Notes under the pieces: model-generated
What the model saw: only the letters and a program-made list of their open reading frames with translations
Told to the model about the DNA's origin: nothing
Databases searched by the model: none
Program-made: the position numbers and the translations under genes
Assembly: GCA_938009235.1 (NCBI GenBank)
Contig: CALLIK010000006.1
Coordinates: forward strand, 1 to 64,000
Source: an uncultured Caulobacterales bacterium
GTDB taxonomy: Bacteria > Pseudomonadota > Alphaproteobacteria > Caulobacterales > Maricaulaceae
Reading direction: 5' to 3'
DNA length: 64,000 nt
Shown here: positions 43,947 through 51,821 of the stretch, piece after piece
Numbering within the stretch: the stretch's first letter is position 1
Layout: each line of letters begins with the position of its first letter

Positions 43947-46097
43947 ATGACACCACAAAATATGACCTCTGGTGTTTATGATGAAATTTATTTTATTACG
44001 AAAACGCTCAACCTAAAAACAGGAGCGGTTGAGGTCAAACGCCAGGAAATTTTAGAGTATTTTCACAAAACATTTTCATTATATGAAAGCTTGTTCGACT
44101 GCCTAAATGGTGATGCCGCGTTCTATGCTCGCGCCAATAACCTCCGGCACCCCCTGATTTTCTATTATGGGCATACGGCTGTTTTCTTTATGAATAAGCT
44201 CAATGTTGCGGGATTGATAAATACCCGTATTGACCCCGTTATTGAATCCACATTGGCGGTGGGTGTAGACGAAATGTCTTGGGATGATTTGAATGATAAA
44301 AACTATGATTGGCCGACGCCTGCCACGGTAAAGGCTTATCGGGATAAAGTCCGCGACAGAGTTGATGGTTTTATCCGTAATTGTAGTTTCTCTATGCCGA
44401 TAGACCAAAACAGTCCGCTCTGGATTATCATGATGAGTATTGAGCACGAACGTATCCATTTGGAAACAAGCACCGTGTTGATCCGCGAGTTACCATTGAA
44501 CATGGTGAAATCTCACCCTTTATGGAGGGCTATCTGTAATGAGAGCGGGTCTGCACCAGAGAATGAACTGATAAATGTAGACGGGGGCCTGATGCAATTG
44601 GGGAAACCCAATGACGACCCTTTCTATGGGTGGGACAATGAATATGGGGCGATGAACGCGGAAGTGCCTTCATTTAAAGCGTCTAAATATCTTGTTTCTA
44701 ATTCTGAGTATCTAAGCTTTGTGGACAACGGCGGCTACACAACAGAGAAATATTGGAGCCCTGAGGGTTGGGCGTGGATAGCCTATCAAAAGCCTGAGCA
44801 TCCAAAGTTCTGGGTAAAGTCTGACGACACATATCAATATCGTACAATGTTAGACGTGATTGAGATGCCTTGGAATTGGCCTGTCGATATTAATTACCTT
44901 GAAGCCAAAGCTTTTTGTAATTGGAAAAGCGAACAAATGGATGCTCATATACGGATGCCAACCGAAGCCGAATGGCATCAGTTAAGAACGCTGGTAAAGA
45001 CCGATCAGCCAGATTGGGAAAATGCGCCAGGGAATATAAATTTAGAGTTTGTAACGTCATCTTGCCCTGTTGATAGACATGAATTTTCAGGTGGTTTTTT
45101 CGATGTGATCGGCAATGTGTGGCAATGGACGGAAACGCCTATTGATGGGTATGATGGGTTTAAAGTGCATGAAGCGTATGATGATTTTTCTACGCCAACA
45201 TTTGATGGCAAGCATAACCTTATCAAAGGCGGGAGCTGGGCTTCGACCGGTAACATCGCTTTAGAGAAATCACGATACGCGTTCCGTCGACATTTTCATC
45301 AGCATTCAGGTTTGCGTTATGTCGAAAGTGAACCTTTGCCTGCTCCAAGCCTTAATCGCTATGAGATGGATGGTCTCGTCACGAAGGATATTGAATTCCA
45401 GTACGGACAAGAACAGTTAGGCGTTGCTAACTTCCCCGTTGCTTGCGTAAATGCTGTAGCGGAATATTTAGAGGATCACAAAACCCTGCGCGCCCTTGAT
45501 ATCGGATGCGGGACGGGGCGTGCATCCTTTGAACTCGCTAAATGCTTTAAGCATGTAGACGCCGTTGATATTTCCGTTCGCCTCATTGAACCGCCTGTAA
45601 ATTTACAAAAAACAGGCGCGCAGCGCTATGTTGTACCCGATGAAGGGGAGCTTGTTTCATACCGCGAAGTTAAACTGTCTGACTTTGAGGCATATGATTT
45701 TGTGAAAAACAAAGTGACGTTCCTTCAAGGTGACGCGTGTAACCTTGCAGACAAATTTAAAGATTATGATCTCGTCTTTGCAAGTAACTTAATTGATAAT
45801 TTGTATGATCCTGAAAAATTCTTACGTGCTATTCAGGACAGAATTCGATCTGGTGGGCTGCTTGTGATTATATCGCCTTATCATTGGACTGAAGAACATA
45901 CTGCGCGCGACAAATGGCTGGGTGGGTTTAAAGCGCATACAGGCGAGACCTATAAGACGCTTGAAGGTATAACGGATATTTTAACGGCCGAATTTGAAAG
46001 CGTTGACGTTCCACGCGAGATACCATTTGTCATTCGCGAAACAGCACGTAAATTTACGCATAGCGTTTCCGAGATGAGTGTGTGGAAAAAGAGGTAG
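43947..46097 (+). CDS. ovoA: OvoA: 5-histidylcysteine sulfoxide synthase fused to mercaptohistidine methyltransferase
   Basis: A 716-residue three-part enzyme. Residues about 30-200: DinB-like domain with the non-heme iron His set, including YYGHTAVFF and EHERIHLE (HX3HXE). Residues about 210-470: FGE-sulfatase/C-type-lectin fold (FKASKYLVSNSEYLSF, DVIGNVWQWTETP, KGGSWASTGN, RRHFHQHSGLRYV). Residues about 505-716: SAM methyltransferase with LDIGCGTGRASFELAKCF. That order is diagnostic for OvoA, which joins cysteine to histidine with O2 and, after C-S lysis, N-methylates mercaptohistidine to ovothiol A. Followed 9 bases later by the ATP-grasp gene. Confidence 0.93.
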   Translation: MTPQNMTSGVYDEIYFITKTLNLKTGAVEVKRQEILEYFHKTFSLYESLFDCLNGDAAFYARANNLRHPLIFYYGHTAVFFMNKLNVAGLINTRIDPVIESTLAVGVDEMSWDDLNDKNYDWPTPATVKAYRDKVRDRVDGFIRNCSFSMPIDQNSPLWIIMMSIEHERIHLETSTVLIRELPLNMVKSHPLWRAICNESGSAPENELINVDGGLMQLGKPNDDPFYGWDNEYGAMNAEVPSFKASKYLVSNSEYLSFVDNGGYTTEKYWSPEGWAWIAYQKPEHPKFWVKSDDTYQYRTMLDVIEMPWNWPVDINYLEAKAFCNWKSEQMDAHIRMPTEAEWHQLRTLVKTDQPDWENAPGNINLEFVTSSCPVDRHEFSGGFFDVIGNVWQWTETPIDGYDGFKVHEAYDDFSTPTFDGKHNLIKGGSWASTGNIALEKSRYAFRRHFHQHSGLRYVESEPLPAPSLNRYEMDGLVTKDIEFQYGQEQLGVANFPVACVNAVAEYLEDHKTLRALDIGCGTGRASFELAKCFKHVDAVDISVRLIEPPVNLQKTGAQRYVVPDEGELVSYREVKLSDFEAYDFVKNKVTFLQGDACNLADKFKDYDLVFASNLIDNLYDPEKFLRAIQDRIRSGGLLVIISPYHWTEEHTARDKWLGGFKAHTGETYKTLEGITDILTAEFESVDVPREIPFVIRETARKFTHSVSEMSVWKKR

Positions 46098-46106
46098 GCT
46101 TTCACA

Positions 46107-47264
46107 ATGAGTTTTAAAGACAGCCTAACCTCGTTCAAATTTCTATCTGAGTTATATCAAGCAGATGAGCCTGATGCTGTTCTCATGACGGAATATCCGT
46201 CTTCAAACAGTCGTGAAACACAATTTCAAAATAGAACACAATATATTATCCACGACCCGTATCCCGCGCCACCGATTGGTCTTTTAAAAACATTGGGTCC
46301 GCATCACCTTATGTATGGGTGGGGGAATAAAGTTCCTGTCACATCTGAAATAGAACCTCCGCGTGAGTTGGTTGATCACTGGGAAAAAATGTTTGGCGAA
46401 GCGGGGCGTCCTGACTGGCAAGGACTTGACAGTGAGCAAATATATATCACGTCATTTCCATTTGAGGCGATAGAAGCGTCCCGGCAAGTGATTGAACCTT
46501 CCGCACTTTATCATCTGCATTCCAAGGAAGCGATTGTAGAGATTCCTTGCTCGCAAGCTGAGGTGTATAAAGACGTTCAATTTCCGTGCCTCATAAAGCT
46601 GAGCCATGGCTATGCTGGCTTAGGTAATTTCTTTGTTCGGAATGAAGCTGATTTAAAAAAGGCGCAAAGCCAGATCAATGAACAATGGCCTGATGCGCCA
46701 CGTGTTATCAATCAACTACTTAGTGATATTGTTGGTGATTACGGCGTTCAATTTTACCTCAACAAACAGGGTGAGCTAACTTGGCTCGGTTTCACAGAAC
46801 AAGTCTTTAGTGCCGCAGGAAAATGGAGTGGAGGTGTTTTTAACGCTGACATTCAAGATGAGTTCTATGATGAATTTTTAAGAGTGGCTCAGCCGGTTGC
46901 TAAATACCTTCATCAGCGTGGGTATTTTGGCGTTGTTGGAATCGATATCCTGCAAAACAAAAAAAATGAATTTTTCTTGGTTGATCTCAATCCACGACTA
47001 ACGGGGATCACGCCTTTCTTGGTCGCGTCTAGGCTCTTTATAGATGAGGGGTATTCTCACGGAATTTATGCTGCGAGTGTTGAATTGTCAGGTACGTTGA
47101 GTGACATTCTTAGGCGTGTCGAGGCTGTAGCTGACACCCGTATTCTAATTCTTGGTGCCTATCAGGCTCCTGAATCTCATATAACTAAATGCCATATCTC
47201 TATTAGTGGAAAGAGTCTGCGCGATTGTGAAAAGCAGTTATCAGATTTAAAACTCAAGCACTGA
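46107..47264 (+). CDS. ATP-grasp ligase in the ovothiol cluster
   Basis: A 385-residue protein of unassigned function with an ATP-grasp domain in its second half: the ATP-binding Lys and Gly loop in VQFPCLIKLSHGYAGLGNFFV (about residues 150-171), the hinge region near RVINQLLSDIVGDYG, and the metal-binding acid/Asn in FLVDLNPRLTGITPFLV. These enzymes form amide or ester bonds by way of an acyl-phosphate. Only 9 bases separate it from ovoA, so it is very likely co-translated and could ligate ovothiol, or its precursor, to an amino acid or amine (inference). I know of no assigned enzyme of this kind in ovothiol synthesis. Confidence 0.82.
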   Translation: MSFKDSLTSFKFLSELYQADEPDAVLMTEYPSSNSRETQFQNRTQYIIHDPYPAPPIGLLKTLGPHHLMYGWGNKVPVTSEIEPPRELVDHWEKMFGEAGRPDWQGLDSEQIYITSFPFEAIEASRQVIEPSALYHLHSKEAIVEIPCSQAEVYKDVQFPCLIKLSHGYAGLGNFFVRNEADLKKAQSQINEQWPDAPRVINQLLSDIVGDYGVQFYLNKQGELTWLGFTEQVFSAAGKWSGGVFNADIQDEFYDEFLRVAQPVAKYLHQRGYFGVVGIDILQNKKNEFFLVDLNPRLTGITPFLVASRLFIDEGYSHGIYAASVELSGTLSDILRRVEAVADTRILILGAYQAPESHITKCHISISGKSLRDCEKQLSDLKLKH

Positions 47265-47295
47265 TGAAGATGTGCTTGAGTCTTTATGTTCGTAC

Positions 47296-47350
47296 CTTAG
47301 CGTAAGGCTTGAAAGTTGTCGCTAAGACGACAAACCCCTTTAGAGGTTTG
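47296..47350. repeat. Stacked inverted repeats between convergent genes
   Basis: CTTAGCG/CGCTAAG (47296-47302, 47320-47326), TTGTCG/CGACAA (47316-47321, 47328-47333) and CAAACC/GGTTTG (47331-47336, 47345-47350) overlap, so only some can form at once. No U-run follows on either strand. It separates the ATP-grasp and oxygenase-like genes and may block read-through. Confidence 0.45.
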
Positions 47351-47357
47351 GGCTGAT

Positions 47358-48293
47358 TTAGAAATTTCTTTCATAGGGTTCGACATCCACAACAGAACCT
47401 GCCGCCATCGTGTCTACTTTAAATGTTACATAATCTGCATGTTGCGAACTGACGGCAAGTTTCGTCTTTTTGAGTGCAATACCTAGAATAGATTTGCTCA
47501 ATCGGTTGATTGGAGATTGTTTCGTCCAACTCGGTGACACGCCAAATTTTTCACGTAAAGTCGCATTTGCGATCATGGCCGCATTTTTCAACGCGCTTTC
47601 TTTCGAAGAAAACTCGGTCGTTACAGATACACAAAACCCATGATTATCTACCCGATGCGGAGCACTCAAAGGCCATGAGACAGCTTGTCCTTCGGCTAGG
47701 TCAATAAAGGTAGCATCTTCATCGAATGATGGGTCATAGGGTAGGTCATCTTCAAGCATATTCGTGACGGCTTGCTCGTATGACTCATCTGAGATAAATT
47801 TTTCTTCGATGGGATAGAAAAATATGCGTTTAGGTCCTCTTACGTGCCAAAGGATAGTTTCAGTTTTATCAAAATGATACGGGGTTTTTGCGACAGGTGA
47901 TGTGATTAAAATTCCACCGTTCGCATTGAAAGGCTTCTTACCCGTATTTTTGGCGATACCACTGTACATTTGGTCCAGAACTAATGAATATTCAGGATGA
48001 ACGTTCATGGCCTTACGGAGGTTAATCCACACTTTTCCTGTTTTAGCCGCTTGGAATAGTTCCTCTGCTGTAGAGTCCCTAAAGTCTCCCGTCCGAAGTT
48101 TATTTGGATAGCGAGTATCGCTGGCCGGTCCCATCGTACAAACATCCGTGAGCTCATCAGGGTGCTTTTCTATCAGCTTAATTAAAGCGCTGTCCGTAAA
48201 GAGGCCAGTTGAGGCTAGGTCATGAGAAAAAGTAAACACACTTTTCCTAAAACTCGCACTCATCTTTTTAGTCCAGTTGGTTATAATTGTCAT
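47358..48293 (-). CDS. JmjC/cupin-like putative Fe(II) oxygenase
   Basis: A 311-residue protein. The ATG at 48293 lies 9 bases behind GGAG and is preferred over one five codons upstream. A double-stranded beta-helix oxygenase core is suggested by TPYHFDKTETILWHVRG (HxD metal ligands) followed by RIFFYPIEEKF, and FIDLAEGQAVSWPLSAPHRV with the distal His, then VSVTTEFSS. This is the pattern of cupin_8/JmjC-type 2-oxoglutarate oxygenases. Substrate unknown; its position convergent with the ovothiol operon suggests but does not prove a link. Confidence 0.68.
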   Translation of the reverse strand: MTIITNWTKKMSASFRKSVFTFSHDLASTGLFTDSALIKLIEKHPDELTDVCTMGPASDTRYPNKLRTGDFRDSTAEELFQAAKTGKVWINLRKAMNVHPEYSLVLDQMYSGIAKNTGKKPFNANGGILITSPVAKTPYHFDKTETILWHVRGPKRIFFYPIEEKFISDESYEQAVTNMLEDDLPYDPSFDEDATFIDLAEGQAVSWPLSAPHRVDNHGFCVSVTTEFSSKESALKNAAMIANATLREKFGVSPSWTKQSPINRLSKSILGIALKKTKLAVSSQHADYVTFKVDTMAAGSVVDVEPYERNF

Positions 48294-48308
48294 GTTTTGG
48301 AACTCCAT

Positions 48309-49082
48309 CTAGCTTTCATGGAGCTCCTTGCAAGAGTGATGCCAAATGGATGTATCAAAGTTATCACAACCGAGTAAAATTAACGCTTATGGGTCATATT
48401 TAGACTTGGGCTGCAGGGCTTGGCTCTCTTCGTAACTTGGTAATTGACCCTGCACCACCAAAGCCCTTTTAACTGGAATAAGATGATTGGCTACTTTGAT
48501 AACATCGTCATGAACACGTCCATCGCGGTTTGACGCGATTGCTTTGAAGAGCGTGCATTACGCATCACTGCTGCCAGACTATCTATTTCGTTACTCATGC
48601 CAGCGCCCCTTGACCTAATTCATTATCTTTTGAAGTCATTGTTTTAACCTGCACTTGATCTCGTTCATCCTCCAAGCCACCGTACCTTAAACTATGCCCA
48701 GAACCTCTGCGGCTTCGGCGAAAGTCTTCTGCTCGCCCAGTGTCGGAGCGTAAGTCCTGGGGTAAAGTTCCGAGTGCCTGTTGCAGCCATGAGAGATGTT
48801 ATTCCGTGTCCGCAGTATTCTTGAGCGAGAGGCGGATCTTCGCAGGGCACCTTTCGCGGCATTTAATACGATACAGTGCAGCCAGCTTGTGACTTTAGAT
48901 TCACCTCGCCAATTTCGTAGCTTACCGGGCAGGGATGCCCATATTTCCTGCGTGATGTCTTCTACATCGCTTTGATTACGCACAACGCTTCGCTATCCTG
49001 TTTTTGTCTAATCTTACCTATAAGACGTATCTCACTGAGCAATCCTTGGAAATATTTTAAATTTTCTTCAGTTTATCGGTTT
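48309..49082. other. 774-bp spacer holding only gene remains
   Basis: Apart from the ECF sigma remnant (48491-48995) I see nothing functional. The far end (49000-49082) is AT-rich and could carry the transcription stop of the AGE gene, but no clear hairpin was found. The near end (48309-48360) is the upstream region of the oxygenase-like gene. Confidence 0.6.
48491..48995 (-). pseudogene. Decayed ECF RNA polymerase sigma factor and possible partner
   Basis: Recognisable sigma pieces lie in order on the minus strand: region 2 (QSDVEDITQEIWASLPGKLR, then GESKVTSWLHCIVLNAAKGA) in frame from GTG 48983; the start of region 4 (WLQQALGTLPQDLR) in another frame; and its end (FAEAAEVLGI, then after a TAA at 48687 GTVAWRMNEIKCRLKQ to a TGA at 48636) in the first frame again. 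The start of region 2 is missing behind stop codons. So at least two frameshifts, one nonsense and a 5' loss. A 35-codon ORF follows (48598 to 48491, MSNEIDSLAAVMRNARSSKQ), where an anti-sigma gene would be expected. Confidence 0.75.
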
Positions 49083-50276
49083 TTACTGTTTTGCGGATAC
49101 GGCCAAAACGTCCCAGCAGGCACCCATGGTGTGATAATCAGTTTTGCCTAGAGGTGATTTTCTGTTGTCGATGACAGACCCGTTACGGTTTCTAACGCGG
49201 AACCATGCACCATGTTCATGGTCGACTAAATGGGTCCAACTCCATCGCCATATACGGCGGTAATCCATGAGGTAGGTTTCCTCGCCAGTCGCTTTGTAGA
49301 GCCTCCAAGCCGTCGCAAAGGCTTCAGATTGGACCCAGAAATACTTTTCGCTCGCGCAATAACGTCCATCAGGGGCCACGCCATAAACAATGCCGCCAAA
49401 TTCATCATCCCATCCCGTTGCCATAGCTTTGGAATATAGGCTTTGGGCTTTAGTGATCCATTTGTCGTTAGGGCGTTCGCCGTTCAAAATAAGGAGGAGC
49501 TTACTCCATTCTAACTGATGACCGGGTTGGAAGCCCCAAGGTTTGTACCGATCATTGGGGAGGTCAATATTGAATTCCATGTCGACGTTCCAGTCGGTAT
49601 CGTAATGCTCCCAAATCTGTCCGTCTGATTGAGCTGCGAGATCAAAAGCGAAACGGTTTGCCAGCTGCTCGGCGCGATCAAGAAAACGAATATCTACTGT
49701 CGCTTGCCACGCGGCGAGCAGGGCTTCGCACATATGCATATTCGCGTTCTGACCACGATAGGGCGAGAGGGTCTCAAGCGTGTCATCACGTTCATCACTA
49801 TATGCGCCTGACGTCTCGTCCCAAAAATGGGCCTCCATAAAGTCGAATGTTTCGTTCAATGTTTGCAACGCGGTTGAGATACCAATTTGGTGGCAGGCTG
49901 CGGCCGCTAAAAGAACGAAGGCGTGACCATAGGCCATGACGCGCGTGTCCGTGACGACAGACTTTTCGAGTAACCACGCATAGTGACCATTGGGTTGTTT
50001 ATGCACGCGCGTGAGAAAGTTCAGCCCCCATTGCGCCCAGTCCAGATGTTTAGGCTCGCCATAAAGACGGTAGGCCGTTGCGTAATTAAGGACATATCTT
50101 GCGGAGCCGACAAGTTGCCGACTGTCAGGGTCAAAGCAGGTCCCATCGTCCAAGAAACATCCGTAGAAACCGCCGTCATCGGAGAACACACGCGAGTCAT
50201 AAAATTTGAGTGTGGCCGTGATGTGTTGCTCTAAAAAATCAGGGCGTTCGAAAACGGAGTCGTCTTGGATATTCAT
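49083..50276 (-). CDS. AGE-family epimerase/isomerase (mannose isomerase-like)
   Basis: A 397-residue (alpha/alpha)6-barrel enzyme of the N-acylglucosamine 2-epimerase/YihS family. Barrel hallmarks: SARYVLNYATAYRLYGE, VMAYGHAFVLLAAAAC, NANMHMCEALLAAW, PWGFQPGHQLEWSKLLL with the catalytic His, and KYFWVQSEAFATAWRLY. Family members interconvert aldoses and ketoses or epimerise C2. In this locus a 6-carbon uronate such as mannuronate or glucuronate (to fructuronate) is a possible substrate (inference). It lies 20 bases behind the Nramp-like gene and forms an operon with it. Confidence 0.9.
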   Translation of the reverse strand: MNIQDDSVFERPDFLEQHITATLKFYDSRVFSDDGGFYGCFLDDGTCFDPDSRQLVGSARYVLNYATAYRLYGEPKHLDWAQWGLNFLTRVHKQPNGHYAWLLEKSVVTDTRVMAYGHAFVLLAAAACHQIGISTALQTLNETFDFMEAHFWDETSGAYSDERDDTLETLSPYRGQNANMHMCEALLAAWQATVDIRFLDRAEQLANRFAFDLAAQSDGQIWEHYDTDWNVDMEFNIDLPNDRYKPWGFQPGHQLEWSKLLLILNGERPNDKWITKAQSLYSKAMATGWDDEFGGIVYGVAPDGRYCASEKYFWVQSEAFATAWRLYKATGEETYLMDYRRIWRWSWTHLVDHEHGAWFRVRNRNGSVIDNRKSPLGKTDYHTMGACWDVLAVSAKQ

Positions 50277-50296
50277 GGATGTTCCCCGAGTGACTA

Positions 50297-51604
50297 TCAG
50301 GCTTTAGATTGCACAAGTTCCGCAAAACGCGATTGGACACCAGTAAAGCCCATATATGCGATTAAGAGAGAGAAGAGCAAGATGGCAACTAGGATCAGAT
50401 TGGATGCCACCCCATTTTTATGCTTTCCCATCAATTTAGTCTGATTGGTGAGGTAAAAAATGCAGAGCACTGTTGCTGGAAGAATGATGGCGCCAAAGGC
50501 TTGTGAAACAAGCATGACCAATACGGGTCTGGCCCCTATCAAAGGCACAACCAGTCCCAGCAGAGAAATGAGGAACACCATAATTCGGAAATGCCCGAGC
50601 GTCATATCCCGCTCTGTTTCTCTGTAATCACAGATCAACCACGGCAGCATGAGCACATTGGGGAATTGTGAAGACACACCAGCCGAAATAATGCCAATGG
50701 CAAATATTGATGTCGCAAAAGACCCTGCAAGTGGTTCAAGGAGAGTAATCATTTGGGACGCTTCTGTGAGTTGTTTGCCTGCGACATGTAAAGTTCCAGC
50801 AGCAGCAGCCATGATGGCTGCGCTAATCATGAACATTAACCCTACGGAGACGAGCGCATCATTACGCTGGGTTTTCTCATCTTTAAGCGTCCAGCCAGCT
50901 TCTTTCACTAGCGTTGTACGGATGATAAAAAGTCCCGAGAAGACTGTCGTTCCCACCATAGAGGCGATGACGAGCAAAGATCCTTTTTTTGCATTTGCAT
51001 CCACCTCAGGAATGCTCGGAACCAAGCCTTTAAGAATATCGACGGGGGGCGGCATCATGATAAAGAAATTTATCAAAAAACAAGCCGACATGAGCGCGAC
51101 AATGACGGCAAGGGCGCGTTCAAAGAAATGCGTTTTACCGTTCCAGAAAATAAAGAAGACCAGCGCAGAGAAGGTGGCTGCAAAATAAATTGGCGCAATG
51201 CCGCCATCCACCATCGTCTTTGACCATTCATAACATATGTCTGCCACGATACCCATCACGCCCATAACACTACCTGCGACACCGAACGTCAATGCAGCGA
51301 TAAAGTAGATGCCAACCCCAGGGTGAATATGTTTTTTAAAAGCCTGAAGGGCTGTTTCGCCAGTGACCAAAGTGTAGCGACCATAAAGGTTGATCATGAA
51401 ATACGTACACAGACAGGATGCGACGAGTGTCCAAAGGAGGGTCATCCCATAATCGGCCCCAGCCTTGGCCATAGCGGTGACGCTACCCGTGCCTAGGTTG
51501 AAACCGAGAAGGAATATTCCAGGAAGAAAGAGCGCGAGACCGCGAGAGAATTTTTGACGGAAGCTAAGTGTGGAGATTTTATCTGGATTGGCTGCGTCTG
51601 TCAT
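50297..51604 (-). CDS. Nramp-fold transporter lacking the metal-binding motifs
   Basis: A 435-residue protein with about 11 membrane helices and Nramp-like organisation (LPGIFLLGFNLGTGSVTAMA in helix 1, AGADYGMTLLWTLVAS next). The canonical helix-1 DPGN is NLGT (residues 36-39) and the helix-6 MPH position reads VFSG (about 221-224), so neither metal-ligand set is present. Classical manganese/iron transport is therefore unlikely. Its operon with the AGE isomerase and its place beside uxuBA suggest transport of a sugar acid or related organic ion (inference). Divergent from uxuB. Confidence 0.82.
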   Translation of the reverse strand: MTDAANPDKISTLSFRQKFSRGLALFLPGIFLLGFNLGTGSVTAMAKAGADYGMTLLWTLVASCLCTYFMINLYGRYTLVTGETALQAFKKHIHPGVGIYFIAALTFGVAGSVMGVMGIVADICYEWSKTMVDGGIAPIYFAATFSALVFFIFWNGKTHFFERALAVIVALMSACFLINFFIMMPPPVDILKGLVPSIPEVDANAKKGSLLVIASMVGTTVFSGLFIIRTTLVKEAGWTLKDEKTQRNDALVSVGLMFMISAAIMAAAAGTLHVAGKQLTEASQMITLLEPLAGSFATSIFAIGIISAGVSSQFPNVLMLPWLICDYRETERDMTLGHFRIMVFLISLLGLVVPLIGARPVLVMLVSQAFGAIILPATVLCIFYLTNQTKLMGKHKNGVASNLILVAILLFSLLIAYMGFTGVQSRFAELVQSKA

Positions 51605-51821
51605 ATCTCTGCCTCAAAGCCTGCGCAGGAAACTGTGGTCACGCCTGCATTATTTGAAGACGCTAGAGTGAACGCAGAACTATGTCCATTGTGCATACAA
51701 ATCACCCAGGTTCAACTTGGGCGTTCCTAATGCCAGCATGAGAGTGGTTTGAACGTGACATTTCTCGTAAGGTCACTTACCTCAATTCCGCCCTTACTCA
51801 CATGGATGCATTGATACTAAT
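51605..51821. promoter_or_regulatory. Divergent control region of the Nramp/AGE and uxuBA operons
   Basis: Three symmetric elements: ATTGTGCATACAAAT (51688-51702), a diverged form of the ATTGGT-N3-ACCAAT palindrome found ahead of the receptor gene; CCCAGGTT-C-AACTTGGG (51705-51721), one mismatch; and GTGAC-N12-GTCAC (51755-51776). They cluster in the middle of the 217-base spacer between divergent operons, as operators would. Which regulator binds which site cannot be told. Confidence 0.5.

Noticed and set aside
38126-49000. Genomic island integrated at the tRNA
   Set aside because: No integrase gene, and I saw no direct repeat of the tRNA 3' end at the far side; AT-richness alone is not enough.
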